From the NCBI GenBank assembly GCA_027076325.1, contig JALTJZ010000050.1, positions 62,001-126,000 of the forward strand: a stretch of DNA of 64,000 bases. The letters run 5' to 3'. Each line of letters starts with the position of its first letter. Position 1 is the first letter of the stretch. Shown in pieces: positions 7,075 through 15,267 of the stretch. The position numbers and the translations under genes were made by a program. The notes beneath the pieces are model-generated. The model did no database searches. It saw only the letters and a program-made list of their open reading frames with translations, and was not told where the DNA came from. The DNA comes from Chromatiales bacterium (GTDB lineage: Bacteria > Pseudomonadota > Gammaproteobacteria > UBA6429 > Thiohalophilaceae).

Positions 7075-8723
7075 TTAAAAAATGGTTTAAAAGTGGCGAC
7101 CCCTGGATATGGTTAAACGCCTCCGCTGTTAGCACCAGTATTATTATAGTGGTTGGCCTGTTGCTACTTATCGCAGTACGTGGCTTAAGCCACTTCTGGC
7201 CAGCACAGGTTATTCAGGCTGAACTGGTTAATGGTGAACAGCGTATTAGCCTCATTGGCGAGATAGTTGAGACTGAGGAAGTACCGGTTCAACGCTTACT
7301 GGACTCAGGTGTTAATATAAAAACCAATAAAGAATTTATTACCCGCACACTGATTAAAGTAGGCAATCGCGATAAGTTCGGCAGTGATTTTCGCTGGGTT
7401 ATTTTCCCCGATAATACAAGCATTAACTATCCCAAAAACCTTGTCCAGATTGAACGGCGTGAATGGGGTAATTTTTACGGCTATATTAAAAATATCACCA
7501 AAAATGGAAAACGCATAGCCACCCAGGAAGCAACATGGGAAAAATTACAACCACTTATTGACGAAACAAACGTATTACACGATAAGATCCGCTATATAGA
7601 AAAAAATGAAATTGGTGATATCAATTACCAACTCGAACGTTTACGTCTTGAGCGCCGTAAATTTGAACTAAAAGGTATTACGGATAAAAATGCACTGGCA
7701 GAAATAAGCGCATCTGAAGTTATCTTACATAAACGTTATGAAGAGTATAAAAAATCACTGGCTGTACTCTATAAAAAAATAGCTACCTACTCGGTTAATG
7801 CTGAAATTATGGATGGACAAAGTGTTGTTATTCCACTATCCACAATAGTACGAGCCTATCAGCCGAATGCACTGACATTTTTACAAAAGGTAAGTATTTA
7901 TTTCTCAAAACTGTCTGAATTTATTTTTGACGACCCACGTGAAGCTAATACAGAAGGGGGTATTTTCCCTGCCATCTTCGGTACAGTACTCATGGTTATC
8001 CTGATGGCGATACTGGTAACACCATGCGGTGTGATTGCAGCTATTTATTTGCGCGAATATGCCAGGCAAGGACCATTGACGCGTATGATACGCATTGCGG
8101 TTAATAATCTGGCTGGCGTACCGTCCATCGTGTACGGTATTTTTGGCCTGGGCTTCTTTATTTATTTTCTTGGTAGCGAAATCGATCAACTCTTTTTCCC
8201 TGAGGCTTTGCCTACCCCCACCTTTGGCACACCTGGGATACTCTGGTCGTCACTCACACTGGCTATACTCACTGTGCCGGTTGTTATTGTGGCCACCGAA
8301 GAAGGTTTATCGCGCATACCCAAAGCATTGCGCGAAGGTAGTTTGGCATTAGGAGCAACCAAAGCCGAAACGTTATGGCGCATCATTGTTCCCATGGCGA
8401 CCCCTGCGATGATGACCGGGATGATACTGGCCATTGCCCGTGCAGCCGGTGAAGTTGCACCGCTTATGCTCGTAGGTGTGGTAAAATTAGCACCATCATT
8501 ACCACTGGATGGTAGTGCACCTTTCTTACATCTGGATCGAAAATTTATGCATCTGGGCTTTCACATTTATGATGTTGGCTTCCAGAGTCCCAATGTTGAA
8601 GCCGCACGGCCGTTAGTCTATGCCACATCTTTTTTATTAGTACTGGTCATTGTTATCTTAAACCTGGCTGCCATATGGATTAGAAATAACTTACGTGAAA
8701 AATATCGCAACCTTGATTCATAG
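7071..8723 (+). CDS. pstA: Phosphate ABC transporter permease PstA (long form)
   Basis: Second membrane subunit of the phosphate importer, 550 aa, again much longer than E. coli PstA. A membrane helix at about 15-42 is followed by a DUF3333-type periplasmic insertion with a charged helical stretch (about 165-245, rich in Glu, Lys and Arg) that may form a coiled coil. The permease core occupies about 295-545, with the EAA loop in GSLALGATKAETLWRIIVPMA. It begins inside the pstC stop (ATGA overlap), so translation is coupled. The paired enlargement of PstC and PstA suggests that the two extra periplasmic domains work together; that is inference. Confidence 0.94.
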   Translation: MIKKWFKSGDPWIWLNASAVSTSIIIVVGLLLLIAVRGLSHFWPAQVIQAELVNGEQRISLIGEIVETEEVPVQRLLDSGVNIKTNKEFITRTLIKVGNRDKFGSDFRWVIFPDNTSINYPKNLVQIERREWGNFYGYIKNITKNGKRIATQEATWEKLQPLIDETNVLHDKIRYIEKNEIGDINYQLERLRLERRKFELKGITDKNALAEISASEVILHKRYEEYKKSLAVLYKKIATYSVNAEIMDGQSVVIPLSTIVRAYQPNALTFLQKVSIYFSKLSEFIFDDPREANTEGGIFPAIFGTVLMVILMAILVTPCGVIAAIYLREYARQGPLTRMIRIAVNNLAGVPSIVYGIFGLGFFIYFLGSEIDQLFFPEALPTPTFGTPGILWSSLTLAILTVPVVIVATEEGLSRIPKALREGSLALGATKAETLWRIIVPMATPAMMTGMILAIARAAGEVAPLMLVGVVKLAPSLPLDGSAPFLHLDRKFMHLGFHIYDVGFQSPNVEAARPLVYATSFLLVLVIVILNLAAIWIRNNLREKYRNLDS

Positions 8724-8767
8724 TAATCGATATTTATAATTGATTTAATATTAACTGGAAAAAAACT

Positions 8768-9580
8768 ATGGAAAACACATTAACACAAAACATTATCACT
8801 GACACCACTAACAAGCTGTCAGATGAAAAAGAATGTTTAAAAGTTAATAACCTGAATTTACATTATGGTGACAAACAGGCACTTTTTGATATTAATCTGA
8901 GCATCCCTGAAAAGCGTGTCTCAGCTTTTATCGGTCCAAGTGGTTGCGGCAAATCTACCCTGTTACGTTGCTTTAACAGAATGAATGATCTGGTGGATAA
9001 CTGCCATATTGACGGCTCAATCGAGCTCAATGGTGAAAATATTTTTGCTAAAGGTGTCGATGTCGCTAACTTAAGACAAAAAATTGGGATGGTGTTCCAG
9101 AAACCCAATCCATTCCCAAAATCAGTTTATGAAAATGTGGCTTATGGTTTACGTTTACAAGGCGAAAGTAACCGCAGAAAAATGGACGAGGTTGTAGAAA
9201 AATCATTAAAAGGTGCCGCGCTTTGGGATGAAGTAAAAGACCGACTGCACGACAGTGCCTTAGGACTGTCAGGCGGCCAGCAACAACGGTTGGTGATTGC
9301 CCGTGCCATTGCCATTGAACCCGAAGTATTATTACTCGATGAACCGGCTTCGGCACTTGACCCGATATCCACGCTAAAAATTGAAGAACTCATTCACGAG
9401 TTAAAACAAAACTATACAATAGTTATCGTAACCCATAATATGCAACAAGCTGCACGTGTTTCAGACTATACTGCATTCCTGTATATGGGCAAGCTGATTG
9501 AATTTGATAATACGAATCAGATTTTTACTAACCCGTCAACAAAACAAACTGAAGATTATATAACAGGCCGTTACGGTTAA
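8768..9580 (+). CDS. pstB: Phosphate ABC transporter ATPase PstB
   Basis: A 270-aa ATPase that powers phosphate import and signals through PhoU to PhoR. Walker [10 protein letters not shown] is at 56-64, the Q loop FQKPNPFP at 110-117, the signature LSGGQQQR at 167-174, and Walker B VLLLDEP at 187-193, with the switch histidine in [18 protein letters not shown] and YGLRLQG are specific to PstB. It lies 44 nt after pstA in the same operon. The N-terminal 24 residues are an extension before the first strand, as in many PstB proteins. Confidence 0.97.
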   Translation: MENTLTQNIITDTTNKLSDEKECLKVNNLNLHYGDKQALFDINLSIPEKRVSAFIGPSGCGKSTLLRCFNRMNDLVDNCHIDGSIELNGENIFAKGVDVANLRQKIGMVFQKPNPFPKSVYENVAYGLRLQGESNRRKMDEVVEKSLKGAALWDEVKDRLHDSALGLSGGQQQRLVIARAIAIEPEVLLLDEPASALDPISTLKIEELIHELKQNYTIVIVTHNMQQAARVSDYTAFLYMGKLIEFDNTNQIFTNPSTKQTEDYITGRYG

Positions 9581-9615
9581 ACTAAATTTGGCATCTAGTC
9601 GCTGGAGATTTAAAT

Positions 9616-10329
9616 ATGGATAAAAACAAAACCGGACAACATATCTCACATCAATTTAACATTGAACTCAATGAAATTCGCAATCGTGTTCTTGAAATGG
9701 GGGGGCTTGTTGAACAACAGATAAATAATGCCATTAAGTCACTGGTAGAAGGTGATACTAATTTAGCCAATGCCGTTATTCAGCGCGATATGAAGGTGAA
9801 TGCTGCCGAAGTGGCAATAGATGAAGAATGCAGCCAGATTCTAGCACGCCGCCAGCCAGCCGCATCGGATTTACGTCTGGTGGTTGCGGTGATTAAAACC
9901 ATTACCGACCTTGAACGTATCGGTGACCAGGCAGAACGCATTGCTCGTATGGGAATACGCCTTGCTGAACAGGAGCGCCCCAAAAATGGTTATCATGAAC
10001 TTCAAAACCTTGGCGAGCATGTTGCAAGAATGATGCACGATACGCTAGATGCCTTTGCCCGAACAGATATAGAAGCCGCACTACGCGTTGCTAAGGAAGA
10101 TTTGTCTCTTGACCAGGAATACGATGGCATTATGCGCCAGTCGCTCACCTTTATGATGGAAGATCCACGGATGATTACCCGCATGCTGGATGTCATGTGG
10201 ATAGCAAGAGCCATTGAACGTATTGGTGACCATGCAAAAAATATTGGTGAATATATTATTTATCTGGTCAAAGGTAAGAATGTACGCCATACCAGCCTTG
10301 AAGATATGGAACAGGAGTTACAGGATTAA
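9616..10329 (+). CDS. phoU: Phosphate signalling protein PhoU
   Basis: A 237-aa all-helical protein that links PstB to PhoR and keeps the kinase quiet when phosphate is plentiful. Two PhoU repeats are visible (about 22-108 and 124-210), each with the acidic metal-binding pattern, as in ERIGDQAERIARMG and ERIGDHAKNIGEYI. A GGAGA ribosome binding site lies 7-8 nt before the ATG, 35 nt after pstB. It is the last gene of the operon. Its stop codon lies in a 20-bp near-palindrome shared with the convergent PilZ gene. Confidence 0.97.
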   Translation: MDKNKTGQHISHQFNIELNEIRNRVLEMGGLVEQQINNAIKSLVEGDTNLANAVIQRDMKVNAAEVAIDEECSQILARRQPAASDLRLVVAVIKTITDLERIGDQAERIARMGIRLAEQERPKNGYHELQNLGEHVARMMHDTLDAFARTDIEAALRVAKEDLSLDQEYDGIMRQSLTFMMEDPRMITRMLDVMWIARAIERIGDHAKNIGEYIIYLVKGKNVRHTSLEDMEQELQD

Positions 10330-10340
10330 AATTAATCCTG
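10321..10340. repeat. Near-palindrome spanning the phoU and pilZ stop codons
   Basis: CAGGATTAA and TTAATCCTG are complementary arms with two A between. The TAA stops of phoU (10327-10329) and of the opposing PilZ gene (10332-10334 read in reverse) both fall inside. As a result both proteins end in Gln-Asp. It may act as a two-way transcript-end hairpin, but it has no T tract. Confidence 0.5.
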
Positions 10341-10601
10341 ATCAAACTGCACTGCAAAGCCATCATCGGTTACTCTCACCACTGTTGCAGGTATTGCGGG
10401 TGGTTCTTCACCCTGCATATTCTCAAGCACTCTAATTGTGAGCTTTACCCCCATTTGTAAAACCAGATTCTTATTGTATTCCAGAAAGACGCCACCATCA
10501 CTCATATCACGTGTTTTCATAACAACCGGCACCTGATCTTCAACAGAAACCTCCACCGTCAGTGGCAAGGGTAAACGTGAATGTTTTCGTTGATTCGTCA
10601 T
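10332..10601 (-). CDS. PilZ-domain protein (candidate c-di-GMP receptor)
   Basis: A single-domain, 89-aa PilZ protein. Both c-di-GMP-binding motifs are intact: RxxxR (R5 and R9) and the DxSxxG motif as DMSDGG at 32-37. No membrane segment or effector domain is attached, so it probably acts through a protein partner. It converges on phoU with 2 bp between the stop codons. A possible -10 (TATAAT, read on the minus strand at 10635-10640) lies 34 bp upstream. Family and binding motifs are clear; the output (motility, pili, exopolysaccharide) cannot be told from here. Confidence 0.85.
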   Translation of the reverse strand: MTNQRKHSRLPLPLTVEVSVEDQVPVVMKTRDMSDGGVFLEYNKNLVLQMGVKLTIRVLENMQGEEPPAIPATVVRVTDDGFAVQFDQD

Positions 10602-10634
10602 AAAATCACTCTAAATAGCGTTACAATAGCTACA

Positions 10635-10640
10635 ATTATA
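10635..10640 (-). promoter_or_regulatory. Possible -10 element of the PilZ gene
   Basis: The minus strand reads TATAAT, a perfect -10 hexamer, 34 bp before the PilZ ATG in the 81-bp gap between divergent genes. No good -35 is visible at 17-18 bp. Confidence 0.35.
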
Positions 10641-10682
10641 GACAATACCTTCTTATAGTAAAAAAAATACTGAAATAAACCG

Positions 10683-11396
10683 ATGAAAATTGGCATTTTA
10701 GACGCAGACCATCTCAGCGATAGTGTTATCCGTAAATACGGCTGCTATGCAGATACCTTTATTCGCCTACTGTCCCCGTTACAAAGCAAACTGGCGCAAA
10801 GCGTTTCATTCCAACGCTATGCTATTTTTAATCTGGAATTTCCAGAATCAGCCAATGAATGCGATGTGTATATTATTACGGGCAGCCAGTACAGTACTTA
10901 TGAAAATATAGAATGGATAAATAAGCTAGAAAAGTTTATTCAACAATTACACATACATAAGAAAAAATTAATCGGGATATGCTTCGGCCATCAGATTATT
11001 GCCCAAAGCCTGGGGGGGAAAGTCGAAAAAAACACTAAAGGTTGGGAACTGGGTATTACGACAACACACTTAACTCATACCTGTGCATGGATGAAGCCTG
11101 AACGCAATTTTTTCTTTATTATTGTTAGCCATCAGGATCATGTTACAAAATTACCGGATAATGCCATTAATTTTTGTGAAACCAATCTTTGCCCTTACTC
11201 TGGTTTTTATATTGATAACCATATACTCACGTTTCAGGGGCATCCTGAATTTATTAAAGACTATGTAAAACTGATTATAAAGTTACAGGCAAATAATCTC
11301 AGCAAGGAACAACGACAAATAGCAAGAGCGTCCCTACAGCAAAGCGACGACCACCTGTTAATTGCGCACTGGATTATCAACTTTATAAATAATTAG
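10683..11396 (+). CDS. Class I glutamine amidotransferase-like protein
   Basis: A 237-aa stand-alone GATase1 domain of the GMP-synthase-like type. The nucleophile C100 is in GICFGHQ at 98-104, and H187 and E189 in GHPEF complete the triad, so it should be active as an amidase or peptidase. No synthetase domain or partner gene is adjacent. Relatives act on gamma-glutamyl compounds or are uncharacterised. It is divergent from the PilZ gene. No Shine-Dalgarno sequence is obvious. The substrate is unknown. Confidence 0.8.
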   Translation: MKIGILDADHLSDSVIRKYGCYADTFIRLLSPLQSKLAQSVSFQRYAIFNLEFPESANECDVYIITGSQYSTYENIEWINKLEKFIQQLHIHKKKLIGICFGHQIIAQSLGGKVEKNTKGWELGITTTHLTHTCAWMKPERNFFFIIVSHQDHVTKLPDNAINFCETNLCPYSGFYIDNHILTFQGHPEFIKDYVKLIIKLQANNLSKEQRQIARASLQQSDDHLLIAHWIINFINN

Positions 11397-11438
11397 CGTC
11401 TTGCTGAACTCGTTTAAACTGAATCGCTCACTTGTTGT

Positions 11439-11984
11439 TTAACGCTCCATCTCTACATTTTCGGGTTCCTTTTCAGGTACGGGTATTTTATGAAAGATCC
11501 GAAGCTGATCTTTTTTCAATTTAACTGGCTGCGCCTGCTCCAATGTTTTATATTCGGTGCGGTCGTTATTTAATACCGGTGGTTTTAGAAATATTCGCTG
11601 TTGCTGTGGCGTTAATTCTGTATTTATGACACCTTCATCCATCTCGAATGATTCGTCAACCGCCGTTACAGCTAGATACAAATACGGATTATCTGTTTCT
11701 TCATGCGGCTCACAACTGTTTAAATATATTTTAAGTTGTTTATTGGCATTTTGAACCAGAATGTAATCTTTATTTATTTTATTCAGAACATACCCTGTTT
11801 GAAGAATATCACCTTCATAAAACCAGCTAGCATCACTGTCTTTTAATTTAATCAAAGCCGAATTAACAGACGAGCCTGGTGTTACAATGCTACCCAGCAA
11901 ACCGGCCTGAAAACCGAAACCCTGCTCACAGGCAAACAACTCACTGCTAAACAATATGATTGTTATTGATAATAAATTTTTCAT
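11439..11984 (-). CDS. Exported protein with a GspC HR-like segment
   Basis: About 181 aa starting at ATG 11982-11984; an in-frame TTG two codons earlier is less likely. A signal peptide (MKNLLSITIILFSSELFA) precedes Cys. The middle region (ALIKLKDSD, then FYEGDILQTGYVLNKINKDYILVQNANK) has the strand pattern of the GspC homology region of type II secretion, where a short barrel sits in the periplasm. The C-terminal third is charged and probably disordered, with LTPQQQRIF. No gsp genes are nearby, so the resemblance may be to the fold only. It is the last gene of a likely three-gene operon of exported proteins. Confidence 0.55.
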   Translation of the reverse strand: MKNLLSITIILFSSELFACEQGFGFQAGLLGSIVTPGSSVNSALIKLKDSDASWFYEGDILQTGYVLNKINKDYILVQNANKQLKIYLNSCEPHEETDNPYLYLAVTAVDESFEMDEGVINTELTPQQQRIFLKPPVLNNDRTEYKTLEQAQPVKLKKDQLRIFHKIPVPEKEPENVEMER

Positions 11985-11992
11985 AATCAAAC

Positions 11993-12010
11993 AGAGCCCT
12001 TATGGGCTCT
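11993..12010 (-). repeat. Hairpin between two exported-protein genes
   Basis: AGAGCCC and GGGCTCT form a perfect 7-bp stem with a 4-nt loop, in the 37-nt gap between the two genes. On the minus strand it is followed by TGTTTGATT, a poor T tract. The only Shine-Dalgarno-like bases (AAGGG) of the downstream gene lie within the stem, so it may tune translation or partly terminate the transcript. Confidence 0.5.
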
Positions 12011-12021
12011 GCTCCTGATAC

Positions 12022-12675
12022 TTACTGATAAGTAATAGCGCAGCTATATACCCTCATATCTGTAAGGGTTCCACTAAGACTTTCATCAAATGGAATAGAA
12101 ATAAAATAATTATAGGCCGTGTTATCAACTACCGCCATTCCAGCAGTTGGTGAATTATCTACCAACTGCTGCATTGTTGCAGAATCAACAGAACCAGGCG
12201 TGCTAAAAACATTACCCACCGATACCGTTACTAACGAAGAGCGTCGAAGATCAACTCTATCAATATTATTAAGTGCTACACCATCGTTATCAAAAACCGT
12301 GCAACGCATGGTCAATAATGTACGCCCATGCGGTAATGTCACGGGCATATATGCAGCACAGTTAGCACCAGAGCCTGTGTTATAGTAACTATAACCACTG
12401 GGACTTCTCCTTAGGCGACAGGTATCATCATCGTCATCATCAATCAAGCCGGTAAGATTGACAGACACAGCACCTGATTCAATGGCAGTTAATCGGCTGT
12501 CATTATCATCCACTGCTGTTTTTACTGCGCTAAAATTATCATTCACTTCAGCCGCTACCGCCGGGGTACCGGATGAAAAGCTGTTGGGAATAGTCACACT
12601 GCCAGCCGTAGCCTGACCAACAAACCCGATCAAACTCATTCCCAATAACACACTACTTATATATTTAAACATCAT
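12022..12675 (-). CDS. Exported protein of unknown function
   Basis: A 217-aa protein with a signal peptide ending near ATAG. The mature N terminus VTIPNSFSSGTPAVAAEVNDN followed by a short heptad-like helix (NFSAVKTAVDDNDSRLTAIE) is a module recurring in exported proteobacterial proteins of unknown role, where it resembles a short trimerising stalk. A run of six Asp follows at about 79-84. The C-terminal part (about 85-217) is beta-rich with three Cys that could form disulphides. A good ribosome binding site (AAGGAG) precedes two adjacent ATG codons. The gene starts 20 nt after the small lipoprotein gene, so they are probably one operon. Confidence 0.6.
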   Translation of the reverse strand: MMFKYISSVLLGMSLIGFVGQATAGSVTIPNSFSSGTPAVAAEVNDNFSAVKTAVDDNDSRLTAIESGAVSVNLTGLIDDDDDDTCRLRRSPSGYSYYNTGSGANCAAYMPVTLPHGRTLLTMRCTVFDNDGVALNNIDRVDLRRSSLVTVSVGNVFSTPGSVDSATMQQLVDNSPTAGMAVVDNTAYNYFISIPFDESLSGTLTDMRVYSCAITYQ

Positions 12676-12695
12676 TTCTCTCCTTACATGTTAAA

Positions 12696-12851
12696 TTAAT
12701 TCCAGTTATCCTGATCCCAAACCATCTGATCCCAGGCACTATTACTATTGTTTGCAGGTGGTGTATCCCCACCGCCACCTCCGCCACCACAAGCGGTAAG
12801 GACTAAACCTAAGCTGGCTAACACGAGCCAGTTTTTGACTTTTTTCAGCAT
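12696..12851 (-). CDS. Small lipoprotein, 51 aa
   Basis: A short gene with a strong start: GGGAG lies 7 nt before the ATG. The product has a basic N terminus (MLKKVKNW), a hydrophobic core and the lipobox LTAC (C21), so it should be lipidated and anchored in a membrane. The mature part is 31 residues: seven consecutive Gly, a DTPPANNSNS stretch, then WDQMVWDQDNWN with a repeated WDQ motif. It is the first gene of a three-gene run of exported proteins on this strand. No family was recognised; the lipobox and start site make it a real gene in my view. Confidence 0.7.
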   Translation of the reverse strand: MLKKVKNWLVLASLGLVLTACGGGGGGGDTPPANNSNSAWDQMVWDQDNWN

Positions 12852-12918
12852 CGTTTTTCTCCCTGTTTAATGAACAACAAATCAGTTGCTGGTGGATATA
12901 ATAAAAAACAGGGGGGGT

Positions 12919-12937
12919 TAATTTCTCTGAGAAATTA
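12919..12937. promoter_or_regulatory. 19-bp inverted repeat upstream of the lipoprotein operon
   Basis: TAATTTCTC and GAGAAATTA are perfect 9-bp arms with one base between. It lies 68-86 bp before the start of the 51-aa lipoprotein gene in a 154-bp gap. The one-base centre makes a hairpin unlikely, so a protein operator is the better guess. A run of seven C (minus strand) follows directly. Confidence 0.4.
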
Positions 12938-13005
12938 CTGTTTATTTTTATGTAATATTCACAGGCAGACAGGGATAGGGGGGAGTAGCAATAATTTATT
13001 TTTTA

Positions 13006-15105
13006 TCAGGATAACAAATATAAAATAGCACGATGAAATAGTTTTCTTGCTTCGTTCTTGCCGGTTAGTTCCATTTCATTTGCGATTTCTTTCCAGCTCA
13101 TTTTTTTGAAAATCTTATTGCTTAATACTTGCCGGAAATTATCAGGGAATTTTTCGCTATTCATCTCCCCTTTTTTTAATGTCACCAGCTTATTTAAAGC
13201 GGCAATGCATAACTCGTAATGCCGTGTGTACTGAGAAAAGGAGTGGATATCGTTATTATCCAATTCATCCAGAACGGTTGATTTGCTCAGCGTTTCCTGA
13301 ATGCTGGTTTTTATTTTTAGCGGAATATCTTTTAATATATCCTCAAACCAGAAAGGACACTGTCGGTTAAAGCGGGCATGCGCTTCCGTGTATATGGCTT
13401 TACCAGCTTCAGTTAATGGCAGTAACATCACTGCTGCATGCTCACCACTGGTTTGCTCTCGCGTAAAACCAATGCGAATAATATTAAACTGTGCTTTTTT
13501 CCAGAAGTTTAATAGCTGTAAATTCATACCAAAACTCGTTCCAACAGCGTCGCGCCCGGCCTGTTTTTCCTTTGTAACAACAAAATCAAGCAGCGCCGAG
13601 CCGATGCCTTGCTGTTGTAATTCCGGATGAACAGCTATCCGCATAATCCGTGCATAATTCAGTGTTGCAGCATGTTCAATACCACAATGGTAGGTTAAAG
13701 ACTGAGCCAATAAATGACCGGCTGGCCGGCGTTCTCCACGGTACACACCCGTCGAAAGCGAAGCAGAAAAGCCACCTTCTTTAATAACCAGTACAACCGC
13801 AATTACATGTGCTTTGTACAACGTAACATAGAGTGATAAATCATCATCGTCCAGCAAGCTCTTTAAATCACTGGGGCGTGTTCGGTAATGTGCTAAGACA
13901 AGTAATGAGAATACTTCGTCTAACAAGTTCTGGTCATCACCGAGTTGTTTCTTTGTTATGGTGCATTGTTTTAATTTATCCACCTCAATCTGGCCAGGCG
14001 AACTCATCTCTACAATATCTGCATCTAAACAGAGTAAATTAAACATCCATTTTTCCAGAGGATCATTTTCTGGCCAGCGTATGGGTGTTTGCATTTTTAA
14101 TTGAATCCATCTCGGATATTTTTCCGTCAATACTTTATTAAACTGTAATGAAAATCCCCGTCCGGTTCCTTCATAACCATGCACCGTTGTTGAAAATACA
14201 CATTGTGCATAATGGTTCAAAAAACCTGTCAGTAAAGGAACGGGGATTGCAGCTGCTTCGTCCACCAATAGTACATCTGCATTTATGTCATCTGACATCA
14301 ACTGATCAGGCGAATAAAACTGTATACAGCTGTCACCCAACCTTGCACGTCCGCGTGATAACACTACTTTGGGTAAGTACTCCGCAATATGTTTAAAAAT
14401 AATATCCGTTGCTCGCAAGCGTGGTGCGGTTAGTGCGATGTTTTTAACATCGGCTGCCAGCAATTTTCCTGCAACCAAGCCCAGTGCTGCAGACTTGCCA
14501 CGACCCCGATCAGAAACAAGTACAATCGGGTTGTTTTTTCTGCTAAGCAACTGTGCTTCAATCCGCTCAACCACTTTCTGCTGGTCAGAAGTTAGATAAG
14601 GTTCTGTAATTTTTGGTACTGTTTCTTGCACAACTTGTTCGGAAAAGTTGCCTGCTATTTTACCGCCTTCCTCGATAATAACTAATTCACGTATGGCATT
14701 AATACTTTTTATTAATCGCTGACCAAAAAGAGACGAGTAAACCTTCTTCCAGCTTTGAATCGGAGGCAGCAATACGAAAAATACTCCGCCACCAACAACA
14801 ATACCGCTTATCGCAGCAAAACTATCGGGGACAAAGTCTTTATTCGCATCAAAAATAACAATCTTTTTTTCATTGCCTAACCAACTGCGTGCTTTTTTTA
14901 CAGGGATAGAAAGGAATATTTCAGGTGCTTGCTCACCTACCCATAGCGAATCATTCTCATGCCCACCAAGAAGATCTTGTAATAACATTTTTTGCCATGC
15001 AATACTGCCAGCCAAAATAAAGACTTGCCGATACAAAGCACCGTGACATTCTCTCGATAGCCTGTTTTTTATTGCAAGAAATTGATGACTAGAATTAACA
15101 GACAA
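13006..15105 (-). CDS. tmcA: tRNA(Met) cytidine acetyltransferase TmcA
   Basis: A 699-aa enzyme that makes N4-acetylcytidine at the wobble base of elongator tRNA-Met, using acetyl-CoA and ATP. The order is an N-terminal DUF1726-like domain, a helicase-like ATPase (about 170-390) with Walker A GRGKSA at 201-206 and a Walker B LLVDEAAAIP, then a GNAT domain (about 400-530) with RIAVHPELQQQGIG, and a C-terminal tRNA-binding tail. The start is TTG at 15103-15105 with AAGGG 6-7 nt upstream; the next Met is 39 residues in and would remove conserved sequence. Its substrate tRNA-Met is encoded 4 kb away. Confidence 0.95.
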   Translation of the reverse strand: MSVNSSHQFLAIKNRLSRECHGALYRQVFILAGSIAWQKMLLQDLLGGHENDSLWVGEQAPEIFLSIPVKKARSWLGNEKKIVIFDANKDFVPDSFAAISGIVVGGGVFFVLLPPIQSWKKVYSSLFGQRLIKSINAIRELVIIEEGGKIAGNFSEQVVQETVPKITEPYLTSDQQKVVERIEAQLLSRKNNPIVLVSDRGRGKSAALGLVAGKLLAADVKNIALTAPRLRATDIIFKHIAEYLPKVVLSRGRARLGDSCIQFYSPDQLMSDDINADVLLVDEAAAIPVPLLTGFLNHYAQCVFSTTVHGYEGTGRGFSLQFNKVLTEKYPRWIQLKMQTPIRWPENDPLEKWMFNLLCLDADIVEMSSPGQIEVDKLKQCTITKKQLGDDQNLLDEVFSLLVLAHYRTRPSDLKSLLDDDDLSLYVTLYKAHVIAVVLVIKEGGFSASLSTGVYRGERRPAGHLLAQSLTYHCGIEHAATLNYARIMRIAVHPELQQQGIGSALLDFVVTKEKQAGRDAVGTSFGMNLQLLNFWKKAQFNIIRIGFTREQTSGEHAAVMLLPLTEAGKAIYTEAHARFNRQCPFWFEDILKDIPLKIKTSIQETLSKSTVLDELDNNDIHSFSQYTRHYELCIAALNKLVTLKKGEMNSEKFPDNFRQVLSNKIFKKMSWKEIANEMELTGKNEARKLFHRAILYLLS

Positions 15106-15267
15106 TAGTAACCCTTCATTTGTAAATGGCTAAGTGAAGATTGTAAACAGAAACAGAAGTAAGTGATATATTTGTGTCTATCGAACAGCCATTATTTATT
15201 ACTTTTTCCTCATTAACTTGTTCAATAAGTGAGCCGCGCTATTAAAAATGAATACAACAGCGCAAGC

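Noticed and set aside
12750-12790. GGT/GGC-rich tract that looks like a short tandem repeat
   Set aside because: It encodes the seven Gly of the small lipoprotein; codons vary and there is no wider repeat.
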